Assembly: GCA_004352715.1 (NCBI GenBank)
Contig: SCFE01000076.1
Span: 1,256,210 to 1,320,209, forward strand
Source: Hofstenia miamia
Taxonomy: Eukaryota; Xenacoelomorpha; Acoela
Direction of reading: 5' to 3'
DNA: 64,000 nt
Shown: piece by piece, positions 34,812 to 46,150 of the stretch
Numbering within the stretch: position 1 is the first letter of the stretch
How the letters are laid out: each line of letters begins with the position of its first letter
The notes under the pieces: generated by a model
What the model saw: the letters and a program-made list of their open reading frames with translations, nothing else
What the model was told of the DNA's origin: nothing
Databases searched by the model: none
Position numbers and translations under genes: made by a program

Positions 34812-35489
34812 CGAAATAACAGGATAAACACTGAACGTGTAAGCTTTTCGAAATTATGTAAAATTGATTAACAAAAATTTCATGTGTGATAGTGAAGTGA
34901 ATTGACAAAAATGAAATGCGATTTTTTGAAAGTTCACAAATTACATTGTATGTGTGTAATCATTAGAAATCATGGAAAATGGATCAACAAAATGTAATGT
35001 GTGTTAAGGAATTTTGACAAAAGCAAAGTGGGGTTTTTTGAAAGTTTTCCCAAATTACACTGTACATGCAATCATCCAAACTCATGGAAAAAACAATAAC
35101 AATGTATATTAACAAAGAATGTAATGCAAACAATTGTGATATTAACAAAATGAAATTAGTCATATAAAACAGTGTAAACTAAATTGGCCATAATATGAAT
35201 CATTTGTAAGCAAACCTATTTTAAAAAATCAATTAGTGATAAGTGTCAAATACATAACACTTTTACCCCCCCCCCCCTATCAAGAAGCACTTTGTGAGCT
35301 GTCAAAACAAGTAGGTGAGTCAGCACTTAAACCCTGCCTCCAATATTCACTGTCTGTCACGTGACATGTGACGTCATAAACTCTCGACCAATCAGAGGTG
35401 TTTTGTCTGTCACGTGACATGTGACGTCATAAACTCTCGACCAATCAGAGGTGTTTTTGCGTGTTCTCGCCTGCCCTTATCTTGCTACT
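34812..35489. repeat. right terminal inverted repeat of the Polinton
   Basis: Inverted match to 16813-17472, ending CTTGCTACT before the TATAGC target copy (35490-35495). It carries a C-homopolymer at about 35266-35277 and a 53-bp tandem duplication (35352-35404 / 35405-35457). Confidence 0.8.
35369..35445 (+). promoter_or_regulatory. duplicated CRE plus CCAAT box in the right TIR
   Basis: TGACGTCA at 35369-35376 and 35422-35429, each followed by CCAAT at 35388-35392 and 35441-35445. The 53-bp duplication doubles the pair at this end only. Confidence 0.45.
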
Positions 35490-35495
35490 TATAGC

Positions 35496-38319
35496 TTTTC
35501 TCATCATAGTTGATAGGCAAAAGAGTGATTAGAATTAAAATTATCACTCATTTATTTGAAAGTGTCAATATCTAAGCCAGTCAAAATAGCATATCAGGGC
35601 TAATGAATTAACATGCAAAAGAATGACAGATGAACATGTATCTGCCCATCTAAACTATTTTTAACTTGTAAATTGTGTGTTGTAATGTGTTTTATCCCTA
35701 ATACACCATTCATGTATATTTTTATCAGTTTCAAAAGCAAGTAATTTTAAAATTATGTATTTTAATGATACTTGTATTTTTTCTTGAACAAATATGCCTC
35801 CATGTTTTAAAATATTAATCAATTTTTGTACAAACCAACTAATTTCTTAATAATACTTAGGAAATTTTTACAAACACGCTAATTGTTAAGCATTTACTAT
35901 ATGCTCATGTAAACTATGTGTATACATGACTAAAATATTTCTCTCAATATTTTGATACCTCATGGACTTGATTCAAAGAAATTCCCTATTAATAATGAGA
36001 TATAATGTCATTATGCATTATTCATTAAGGTTGCTATCATATATAATGAGTTCTCTAACACATGCACATGGACACTCTAAAATTATTCATAGATTGATCA
36101 TGTAATGAGCAAATATTCTCATCTTTTTAGCCACACCTCTCATTATTCATGAATTAATCACAAGGACTATGACTCATCAATTAGCACCTGTCAATCAATT
36201 GTCAATAAGTATTGAAAACACTTTTTTGTGACAGTTTTCCAAATGTAAACAAATTGTCAAAGTATTACCACTAATTAATTCATGTTAGAGAAGCGCCATC
36301 CAACAGCAATATTCTGAATTCTTACCATTTGATTTAAATTTAGACATGAAATTTTTCCAATACAAAATCTGTCACAAAACATTTTTGCAGCAATTTCAGC
36401 AAAAGGATTTTCCATATTTGTAGTAGGTCTTCAGGCCATGATAATATAATTAGGCCTGTAAGACCACTGCATCAAAAGGGCCTTATAGAGTAATTTTCAA
36501 TACTGGCTTATATATACAAAACATAAAACCTAAACCCTTATTCAAAATCAGTGGAAGCTTTTCCTTAGAAAATTGCACTTTGATTTTGAAATTTTTTACA
36601 TAGAATATTCGGAGAAAGTTTAAAAATTTTTTGAAGATTGATTTTTTGCTATGATGTTTTTTTTGTTGAAAAATTCAAGAAAATCTTCGTTTTCAAACTT
36701 TGAGAACCCACAACACAAAAAAATGGTTTGAGAATTCATGCCTTAGCTCTTGAGTAACTTTTGCCACATAAACTAGAGCTACAAAATGATGTAAAAAATT
36801 TTCAAAAATTTGAGAAAAAAAATTTTCCAAAAAAAAATTTGAGAAAGCCAAAAAATTTTTGGTTGCAAAACAGTTCAATATGGGTACTATTCAAAAGGTC
36901 TCTTTAATGCGCATCTTTTTTCTAGAGGTCATTTTGCATTTTTATCAAAAATTTTGAATTTTAAATTTTCTGAATTTTTATCATCGTCAATATTAAAGAT
37001 AAGACTTTTTGTATTAATATGAAATCTCCAGAATGAAAAAAGCTTTCAAATGAGCTATAGTATGACGAAATCCGATAAAAATTGCACTTATTCTCGAAAA
37101 CCAAGTGAAGGGTACTCTTATCCATTTTTAGCAAATGTAATGGGATGGCTTTATAAATATTACTTTTAAGACTTTTAAAGCTATGATTGCAAAAACTATG
37201 TTGTAGATTACTCTGATATTTTAATGCTATCTAGTAATATATGATTTATCAATGCTATTAGATTTTCAAGTATCTCACATTAAGGGTTAGTGAGTTATGA
37301 CATGAAATTGAGCTTTATAATACATATAATTAACCAATTTTAACCACAAAGCCTGCCATACTTATATAAATTTGTTAAAATATTATATTTGCAATATAGA
37401 ACAGTTCAATTGTTACGTAAAAAATAAAAATTGTAGAAATTAGTTCAATATTGACTGAGCAATAGAACCTCAAAATGGTTAGTTTGTAAAATTACAGCCT
37501 TTCAAAATATTAAAAAATTCTAGCACCTTTATTATTATAAATATGTATTAATTGTTTATATGCAATACTTGTGCTCTCAAATTCTCTAGATAATGGTGAA
37601 AAAAATTTCAAATTTGGACCATTATTAATTGACTACAATGATTTTAGCATTCAGATTTTATGAAAATTAAGGCATTTATTGCAATATTTAAAAATTACAC
37701 TGCTATGTAAACTTTACATAAAATCACTGTAAATTTTACATGATAAATTCAAGTAACCTTTTTGCATATTAACTATATGTTTTCCACTCAATATGAATAT
37801 CCAGCAGCTCTATGATGATGATGATATATTGTCATTTTTGGCTTTAATTTCATCATCAATTATGGTAAACAATACAATTTTTTCATCTGAGGTAATTTAA
37901 AGGATTCTTGAAAATGAAAAAAATGTCACAAGATTTGTAAATACAAAGAACCCCATCCTTTCCCAAGCTTTGCCTGGCATCCTCAATCTCAATTATCCAA
38001 TCATTTAACATTTATATTATTAATTTCAATCACTCTTCACACATTAAAATGAATTATTATCTACATTTTACTCATCTTCTGCATTCTAAGCCTTCAAAAT
38101 CCTTTAGATTAACCCAATCATAACTTAGAACACTTCATCTCCAAATAAACTTCATGTAACATCCTCCACCTGGCCTATTTGCACCGTGTATTATTACTGA
38201 CAATTATCACTTGGTAAATTGAGGGTGAGGAGTTACCAAGTTATTGAACCATCAGGCTTTTCCTCTCTTTAATTAACTAGTTATGTTAATTGAATGATTT
38301 AGTATTGACTATCACTGTT
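35496..38319. other. AT-rich flanking DNA without gene
   Basis: No coding signal. A hairpin-forming inverted repeat sits at 36426-36437 / 36453-36465 (ggtcttcaggcc with ggcctgtaagacc). Long T and A runs lie around 36590-36880, and a short GAT repeat at 37815. Confidence 0.5.
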
Positions 38320-38605
38320 TAGGTGACGGAGTCAGATGACGTTTCCTCTTCAGTTCTTCTGTGGGCTACTGCCCAAAGCCGGTCTCCACAAGACAGTTCC
38401 TCTCTTTCATGAATGATGACTGAACCTACGGCACCATCTCAGCTCAACTGAAACTAATTATTTGTACCTTACCCGTCAGACTAGGCAAGAATCGAAAAAC
38501 TCCTAACCATAACATAAGTGCGGTTTCGTGACTGGCACAAGGACCCTTCGAATCGATCCCGTGATGGAATCCAGCCACTACTCGACACAACTTGCCTAGC
38601 TGCAC
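38320..38605. repeat. GC-richer island, possible short interspersed element
   Basis: Base composition changes sharply compared with the flanks. CTAGGCAAG at 38481 and CTTGCCTAG at 38591 form a 9-bp inverted pair. TTCGAATC at about 38548 resembles a Pol III B box. No open frame. Identity unknown. Confidence 0.3.
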
Positions 38606-39224
38606 ATTTTATTAAATAATCAAACCAGATAATAGAAGAATGAAAATAAAATAAACTCCGAAGAATTTATTGCTCATCAAATTTCTGTTTAGTTCAAAGC
38701 TATTTATAAAAATTTTCCAAAAGTACCTGCTGATTTTAAATTTTAAATGATTCGTCTGCCAATATGGCTGTTCCTTCGTAAGCGTAATTTCGCTCAATAT
38801 AATTTGTCAAATGTTACTTGATCAGCTAACAAGTTTTTCTTAATTTGAACAATATTATGGCTTAGTTGCATCTTACAAAATAACTAAGATAATTAACTAA
38901 ATTTTTACAATCAATTCTAATTATTATTAATCATTCGACGTTATTCTTCGCTTGCAGCTTAGTTGCTTTTGGATGATGCTACATTCAACCATAAATTTAT
39001 TATTTCATTACTTCTTCAAATTTATTAAAAACAATTTTTCAGCATTTCCAATATTCGTCAAGAACTATTTAAAAATGATCACATGAAAATGATGATGATC
39101 CTTAATGATCCTGTTGTACTCCATACTCCATCAATAAAATAAAACTTACTAATTAAGTGAAAACAATTGAATACTATCTGAAGAAAAGAAATAATTACTA
39201 ATTTTGTGCCACTGGAGCTAAGCC

Positions 39225-39470
39225 AAAGCATCCCTTGTCAGTGAACTAAATACAGTTTCTGAAGAACCTTGTCTACAATATATTTCAATTGATGAACTCC
39301 AAATTAGTGTATGGTTTACAATTTGCAATTTGTATCAAACTGCAGTAAAAATTATTTTGCAAACAGAAATTGCTTTTTCCTTCCTAAGCACTATGCACAA
39401 CAAGCTGGAACAAAATTCAAAATGTTATTGGGCTTAAAGTTCTTTGATGACAGAATAAACCTCTGAAATA
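39225..39470 (+). pseudogene. solo relic of the small OB-like protein family
   Basis: Translating gives SEEPCLQYISIDELQI..W, closely like residues 67-85 of the protein at 19380-19850. After a small deletion come VKIILQ and, one frame on, NCFFLPKHYAQQAGTKFKML. The gene has lost the TKYG turn and has two frame changes. It lies about 3.7 kb outside the Polinton end, with no other Polinton sequence noticed around it. Confidence 0.55.
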
Positions 39471-40779
39471 TTTCAGTTGTAACCCAAGTATTGTATTGAA
39501 ATTTAACATGTAATTTTATTTTGGAAGGTGTAAATACATATTCCTTGTCAGATTTTATTTTCTCCTTGCATACATGTATATTTTCCATAAAATTATTAAT
39601 TTTTACCTAACTGCAATCTTAAACATATATGAATAATTTGAATGAAACTCATTAGCAAATAGAAATATTGAAAATTCAAGTGTTTTAACTAGAACAACTT
39701 GTTTTTAATCCACTAGAGTTGGTTTTTCCACAAAACTTATACAGCTAATGATATTTAGAATTTATTTAATGTGACATATGCAATTTAAGATCCAGGTGGT
39801 AGGAGAGATGAAATGCAGTTTCTTTTTCATTGACATGTATTTTCAGTTGCATTAATGAGAATTGTATCTTAACTTTCAATGAATGTCAGAAGACCCAACT
39901 ATTGACAGTGCTTGGTGGAACTCTAGAACTATTCTAGTAATGTTATTGCTATATTCATCAACATATTCACTTCAGGTTAGTATGTGTTCAGTTTATCATT
40001 GGCCCCCACCCTGCCAAATATTTGCGTTCTTGTGGCCTTGGAACACGATTTTCAAATGTTTGGAATTGCTGTCATTTTGCTGATGTTAGCAAAAGTAAAT
40101 CGAATTTTTGTATTTTCTCAGTATTCAATCATATGTAAGTGAATTATCACTAGGTGGTGATGAATAGGATTGATTATAGGAGGAGGTGCTGTTGGAGCAC
40201 CCTCTTGGTTTTAAAAATGAAAAAACTCGAATGAGCTTGGCTTAACAAAAATTTATCATTTTATATTTTCAATTGACATTTTAATTGCATTTTCCATTTA
40301 TAAATGCATTTTCGATGCCATTTATAAGTGACATTTTTAACGCCATTTTTTGTTTATAAGTGCCATTCTTAAATGCCAGTTTTGCATTTTCAAGCGCCAC
40401 TTTCGTGATTTTGGGGGCCATTTCAGACTGCCTTAGTAATCACTAAACACAAATATCATTCAGTGGTCAGAATCAGATTTCCAGATTATCAAATGCAAAT
40501 TAACTAAGGAATTCCGTTTTATCTGATTCACAGTCGGATAGATTATTCAGGATTATTGAGTCAGATTTGATGCAGAAAACTCAGAGCTTTTCAATAAATA
40601 ATATTTCACAGCTTCATTCAATCTGGTGTAGGTTCAAATACAGAAGGATATCGACAGCCATTAGTTAAAGATTTTGTTGTTTCTCAAGCCAAAGTGTCTT
40701 CCATAATCAAGATTTAAATAGTATGAAGAGTAGCGATCCCGGCATCCACCCACCAATACTTTTAACAATACCCCTGCTC
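39471..40779. other. non-coding stretch
   Basis: No convincing gene. 40270-40430 repeats a tgcca(t)tt(t)ataag(t) theme (degenerate short repeat of about 30 bp). Confidence 0.4.
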
Positions 40780-41330
40780 CATCAAGGTCTTTATAGACAT
40801 TGTTCTACAACTGAAAGATCAAGGTGAGAGGCAGAATTTCTTCACTCTTCAAGAAAGAAGAGATATCTCATGTTTCAAACATTTGCCCAGAAACATGTTT
40901 GAAAATAGTATCAAAAATATTCAAAATTCATCCTTCATAGAATCGCCCCATTTGTCATTCCACTCATTCTGAAAACACAGTTTGGGTTCACGTTACATAA
41001 AGGTACACATTCCTAACTTTGATTGATCATAAATGAGATTTATTCAAAACTTCATGTTAAGTAGAGAAACTTTTAGACTGTACTAAAACGTTTGATAACA
41101 TTTCACATAACAAACTAAATCCACATTAGAATAGGAGGCAATTTCCTGAATTTCCTAACATCTTACCTAACAGGAAGAAATCAGTTCGTAAAAATTAGCC
41201 ATCGAAAGTCCAATGCTAAACTAGTAACAATTGCCATCCCTCAAGTCTTTTGTCCATCTTGTTTCTAATCTATGTTGTGTATCTCCAAGATGGCATCAGT
41301 TGTAAATTATTTCTTTTTTTAAGCAACACT
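40780..41330 (+). pseudogene. fossil non-LTR (jockey-like) reverse transcriptase
   Basis: Around 41070-41280 a frame with scattered stops reads DCTKTFDNISHNKL, then a LTGR-type stretch (ILPNRKKSVRKN), then HRKSN-like text and FLIYV. These are the order and spacing of RT motifs A to B' in jockey-type LINEs (D-x-KAFD, SYLTGR, hydrophobic box). Upstream text near 40960 may be the preceding helix. The element is old and heavily broken. Confidence 0.45.
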
Positions 41331-42540
41331 AAGCATTTATCTTCGGATCATATGCGCAGTGACTAACTTCATGTCATAGAATTTTACTCCAGTGGAGTTC
41401 AACAAACGAAATGCCTTTCAAAGTTGATAAATACCATCAACTATTGTTCAGCTATCACTTCAAAGATGAAAATTCTTCGATATGCATAGAACCAGGAAAT
41501 TCCAAGAGTAGTATTTGAGAAAGATCTCGTTTTGACAATGTTTGGAAAACTTTCGCGATATGCTCATATTGAATTGATATGCGGGAAAGTATCACACGTA
41601 CATATGATGGTAAGAGGAAGCACCTTCTCTTCCCTCCGCAGTTATTAAAACAAAATTTCAATAGAACTTTGATACTTTGAATTTTTTGTTATTGAAGTAG
41701 TGTTTGTAGCTCTTCAAGAACTGTTATGAAGAAATTTGAAGGCTTACACAGAAGAAAACTGTTTGTTGGATTTGTGATATTAGTGAAGAATATCATATTC
41801 GGCAACAGATACCATCATTCCATTATATCTTTATTTTGACCTTTTTGATTTGGGAATGTTAAGTAGGATCATCAATAACAAACTCAATCTAGATCACATT
41901 TTCTTTCTCACTTACGATCTAAATAGAAAAAATGAATCCATCATATTTCGATTGCCCAGGCTTAATCTCGCTCATTCAAAATGAACTTCTTTTATATGGT
42001 TCCAATTCCAAGATTTATTAATAGACTTCATTAAAGCATAATTTATTTTCGAAACGATTGGACTAAATCTCGTTTGATAGAATGCTATTGGTGCTAGTTT
42101 AATGCATATTTCGATTTAAATATCAGTTGCTTACTGCTCTTGTAATACGTGTCGAAAAGCATTGTAAAATTGTGAGGGGGTTATAATTCCATCAATCTTG
42201 TATTACAATTCTTAATAAATAAAAAAGTACAGAAAAGTTATTGATTAGATATTCTTATTAATGGATCATTGAACTAAAAAGTAGTTAGCCAAATTCATAA
42301 TATTGTTACTAAAACCATTTTTACTGCAAACCTCTTTACTGTCTTAATTCACCACTGCATTCCTTGAAATAAATATCTAATGAAATTTTGAGCATAAAAA
42401 AGTTCCTACCTTGGTAGATTCGGCGAATTTTCTCAGAGAAAATGGATTTACTAATTAAATGTTTACATTGTTTAAAAGCAGAAATGATAAGGGATAATAG
42501 ATGCAATCATAATAATACTTTTTCCTACAATTGCCCTATA
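41331..42540. other. non-coding stretch, possibly further LINE debris
   Basis: No frame worth naming. Confidence 0.4.
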
Positions 42541-42546
42541 TATATA

Positions 42547-43705
42547 TACAGTACTGGCCAAAAGTTTGGGAACACTTTCCAAATTTAGAAATTTTTGTAT
42601 TTTACACTAAAAACGCAAAGTAGAAACAATATAATAACACAATGTAGAAACAATATGATAACACCGTGTAGAAAGTAAATATTTAATTCAGAAAAACTCA
42701 CTAATATTTTGTATGTCCGCCAATATCGGCCAAACACACAGCAATGCGATTTGACATTGACTCGACCAATCATCAGCAATCTCTGTTACCATACCACTTT
42801 AATTTGCTCCTTCAAATCGTCGAGTGATGTGCATTGGCACTTATTCCTCAGACAGTTTTTGATGTGATGCCAGAAATTTCTATGACGTTGAGTTCTGGGG
42901 AGTTTCTTAAGCAGCGAAAGTATTGTAATGCAATCCACTGTTTCACAACTTTGGCGCAGTGGCGAGGACCACCATCTCGTTGTAGTACAGATGCTCCACA
43001 AAGCTAAATAAACATGGGAACTTTCTCCTGAATTATTTTGAGTTAGGACTTGGCTGTGACTGTCTCGTTGTGAGGAACAAAATGAAGACGAGCACGCCCA
43101 TACGCAGTTATAGCACCCCAAATCATCACAGAAAGAGTGCAGAGCGGACAGTTTCTTGTGTGTAATGTGTGCTTAATCTTTGGTTTCTTGATCATTGAGC
43201 GCGTGGCCAGTATGATGTAAACTGGAAAATCTTGGATTCGTCGCAAAACATTACTTGATGCCACATCTCAGGGGTGTAGTGTTGGTATTGCCTGCAGAAG
43301 TTCAACCGGTCTCGAATGTTCTTTGAAGACAATCGGGGTTTGGCTGCTGGTTTGCATGATGGAAGTTCAAATGTAGTATTCAATGGACGCCTAATGGTGA
43401 GTGTTGATGCATTCTGCACTACAGCACCTAGATTAGCTTTGACTTCAGAAGATGAAGAGAATGGTTGATTGACGACGTAACGGTGAATGAGATGGTCAGT
43501 CTGAGGGGTTGTCACTTTCGGTCTTCCAGACCACTTGTGAGAGGAAAAATGTTGCAGTTACTGATAGCGAGTAACAATTCTGGATACCAAAGATACTGAC
43601 ACGCCCATTCTAACAGCTATAGCGCGATAATTGTACCCTCCTCATACAAGATATGAATTTGAGCATGCTTTGTTGGTGAAATTTCACTACCACGGACCAT
43701 AGTTC
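42547..43705 (-). pseudogene. Tc1-like transposon with dead transposase
   Basis: The left end CAGTACTGGCCAAAAG at 42551 after a (TA) run is a standard Tc1-type terminus. On the minus strand from about 43700 the text begins MVRGSEISPTKHAQI (helix-turn-helix region). A bipartite DNA-binding part, RPLNTTFELP, RDRLNFCRQY and MFCDESKI with the first catalytic Asp follow, then SVMIWGAITAYGRARL. The second Asp block and the Asn-Pro block are only partly readable in shifted frames. There are at least three frame breaks and one stop. The right terminus is not clear. Confidence 0.75.
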
Positions 43706-43876
43706 AAAATATAATGATAGTGCTTTTTCAGTGAAAATGTATTGTGTGTAAATCTAAAGTTGTGTTAATTTGATTTGCTAAATTAATCTGTTGTAAATTC
43801 TAACAAAAAATTGGGAATTCCGGGAACAATAGGCTTTGCAATTATCTTTGCATAAATATATTGCATAAAATATTAC

Positions 43877-43879
<3 letters not shown>

Positions 43880-43912
<33 letters not shown>
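43880..43912. repeat. (TA)n microsatellite
   Basis: Uninterrupted TA repeat directly beside the 3' end of the Penelope-like relic. Confidence 0.9.
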
Positions 43913-43916
<4 letters not shown>

Positions 43917-43974
43917 CTTGAATACTAAGCTTTTTATCATTTTATGAAAAAAACGAAAATTTTAATTGAGAGAA

Positions 43975-44790
43975 CTTTCGGTACTTACTGTACCATCGTC
44001 AGTCAAAAACAAAAATCATTTGTTGGTAAAAATATAAATTTACAAATAATTAATTTAGTTAAATTAAAATAAAAATAAGTGAAGAACTTGATGACATTTT
44101 GCATTTAAATTAGGTTTCTCTTCCTTAATATAAATTGATTCTGCGATCTTGGTGCATTTGTGTTTCATTAAAATATTAAAGTCAGATGTTGATGCTTTAT
44201 GTATTTTTGAGTGCATATAAATTTCGGATTGTAATAGAGATGTTCTTGAATTCGTGTCTTCAAATTTCTTTTGGTTTCATTAATGTAGAAGCTGTCACAC
44301 TTCTGACAATTATATTAATAAACAATTGATGAAACCAAAGGTTTTTGAATTGGATCTTTGTTACGAATTAAATTTGATGTTTTTTCCGAATTTAAAATTG
44401 GCATAATTCTTGATTTCCTTAGTTTTCTATTTAAATTATAAATAGACGGGATTCGTGCGGCTAAGAATAGGTAGTTTCCAAAATAGAGCTTCTTTTGATG
44501 TTTTTTACAATATTTTTTCAGGATACCCAGTAGATCTTAGATTTTCAAATATTTTATCAAAAGCCTTTGTAAGTACATTGTAGTTAGTTAATATAAGAAA
44601 GAAACATTGATACAAGATCATCGTTTTCCATCAAACAAAAAATATCTTCAACATAACGTTTGTAATATATTGGTGGATTTCTTAAGCTTAGAAAAGTCTT
44701 TTCGATTAAATACATTGCGAATTTCGCAAACGTTGGACCTAATGGAGAACCCATCACCATCCCATCATGTTGTTTATACACTATATATAT
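43975..44790 (-). pseudogene. Penelope-like retroelement 3' part: RT tail plus GIY-YIG endonuclease
   Basis: The minus frame 44584-44781 shows DGMVMGSPLGPTFAKF and YYKRYVEDIF, the RT motif B and a YVDD-like box (YVED here). Further downstream on the same strand (about 44200-44330), CQKCDSFYINETKRNLKTRI is followed by EH. This is the GIY-YIG nuclease core of Penelope-like elements, with YIN in place of YIG. Stops and shifts lie between the two. The block lies between two (TA)n tracts (43880-43912, 44782-44809). Confidence 0.65.
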
Positions 44791-44809
44791 ATATATATAT
44801 ATATATATT
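44782..44809. repeat. (TA)n microsatellite
   Basis: Second TA tract, at the other side of the Penelope-like relic. A third TA run borders the gap at 46151-46168. Confidence 0.9.
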
Positions 44810-45150
44810 CATTTGAATACATATATGTGTATATACATATATTTATGCTTACATGTATATATGTTTCTAGATTATCTAGCCAGGCGAATTTAGATCTGAT
44901 AATCTCCTCGATCACCATAATAACCATAGCTTACTTGTTTATACAATTTTCGATTTTGTGTACATTAGTTAGGAATTAGGCAGTGATTGATGAAAATTAA
45001 GACACAATTTTAAGCACCTGTATTTTGCTGTGCCTGAACTGCGACATTTTTAAAGATTATTCTAAAATTAATAATCAATTACGTTCTAGTTCGGAAAACA
45101 GTATTTATTATAGACGATCCTCAAGCAATGAGCAGGACTCCAACCATGGC

Positions 45151-46150
45151 NNNNNNNNNNNNNNNNNNNNNNNNNNNNNNNNNNNNNNNNNNNNNNNNNN
45201 NNNNNNNNNNNNNNNNNNNNNNNNNNNNNNNNNNNNNNNNNNNNNNNNNNNNNNNNNNNNNNNNNNNNNNNNNNNNNNNNNNNNNNNNNNNNNNNNNNNN
45301 NNNNNNNNNNNNNNNNNNNNNNNNNNNNNNNNNNNNNNNNNNNNNNNNNNNNNNNNNNNNNNNNNNNNNNNNNNNNNNNNNNNNNNNNNNNNNNNNNNNN
45401 NNNNNNNNNNNNNNNNNNNNNNNNNNNNNNNNNNNNNNNNNNNNNNNNNNNNNNNNNNNNNNNNNNNNNNNNNNNNNNNNNNNNNNNNNNNNNNNNNNNN
45501 NNNNNNNNNNNNNNNNNNNNNNNNNNNNNNNNNNNNNNNNNNNNNNNNNNNNNNNNNNNNNNNNNNNNNNNNNNNNNNNNNNNNNNNNNNNNNNNNNNNN
45601 NNNNNNNNNNNNNNNNNNNNNNNNNNNNNNNNNNNNNNNNNNNNNNNNNNNNNNNNNNNNNNNNNNNNNNNNNNNNNNNNNNNNNNNNNNNNNNNNNNNN
45701 NNNNNNNNNNNNNNNNNNNNNNNNNNNNNNNNNNNNNNNNNNNNNNNNNNNNNNNNNNNNNNNNNNNNNNNNNNNNNNNNNNNNNNNNNNNNNNNNNNNN
45801 NNNNNNNNNNNNNNNNNNNNNNNNNNNNNNNNNNNNNNNNNNNNNNNNNNNNNNNNNNNNNNNNNNNNNNNNNNNNNNNNNNNNNNNNNNNNNNNNNNNN
45901 NNNNNNNNNNNNNNNNNNNNNNNNNNNNNNNNNNNNNNNNNNNNNNNNNNNNNNNNNNNNNNNNNNNNNNNNNNNNNNNNNNNNNNNNNNNNNNNNNNNN
46001 NNNNNNNNNNNNNNNNNNNNNNNNNNNNNNNNNNNNNNNNNNNNNNNNNNNNNNNNNNNNNNNNNNNNNNNNNNNNNNNNNNNNNNNNNNNNNNNNNNNN
46101 NNNNNNNNNNNNNNNNNNNNNNNNNNNNNNNNNNNNNNNNNNNNNNNNNN
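45151..46150. other. assembly gap (1000 N, default size)
   Basis: Unknown sequence. It would hold the gag part of the gypsy-like element that follows. Confidence 0.99.

Larger units (their letters stand above)
16813..35489. mobile_element. Polinton/Maverick-type element with TIRs and 6-bp target site duplication
   Basis: Both ends start AGTAG(T/C)AAGATAA when read inward. Directly outside them lie identical hexamers TATAGC (16807-16812 and 35490-35495). Polintons are known for long TIRs, 5'-AG ends and 6-bp duplications, and for protein-primed PolB. All of these are seen here. The size of 18.7 kb fits the 15-20 kb norm but is inflated by duplicated contig ends at single-N joins. Contents in order: small OB-like gene, an unrecognised minus gene, OB-like gene, PolB copy B, OB-like gene, 165-aa gene, PolB copy C, P-loop ATPase fragment, satellites. 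No integrase, protease or capsid genes could be recognised. Confidence 0.85.
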
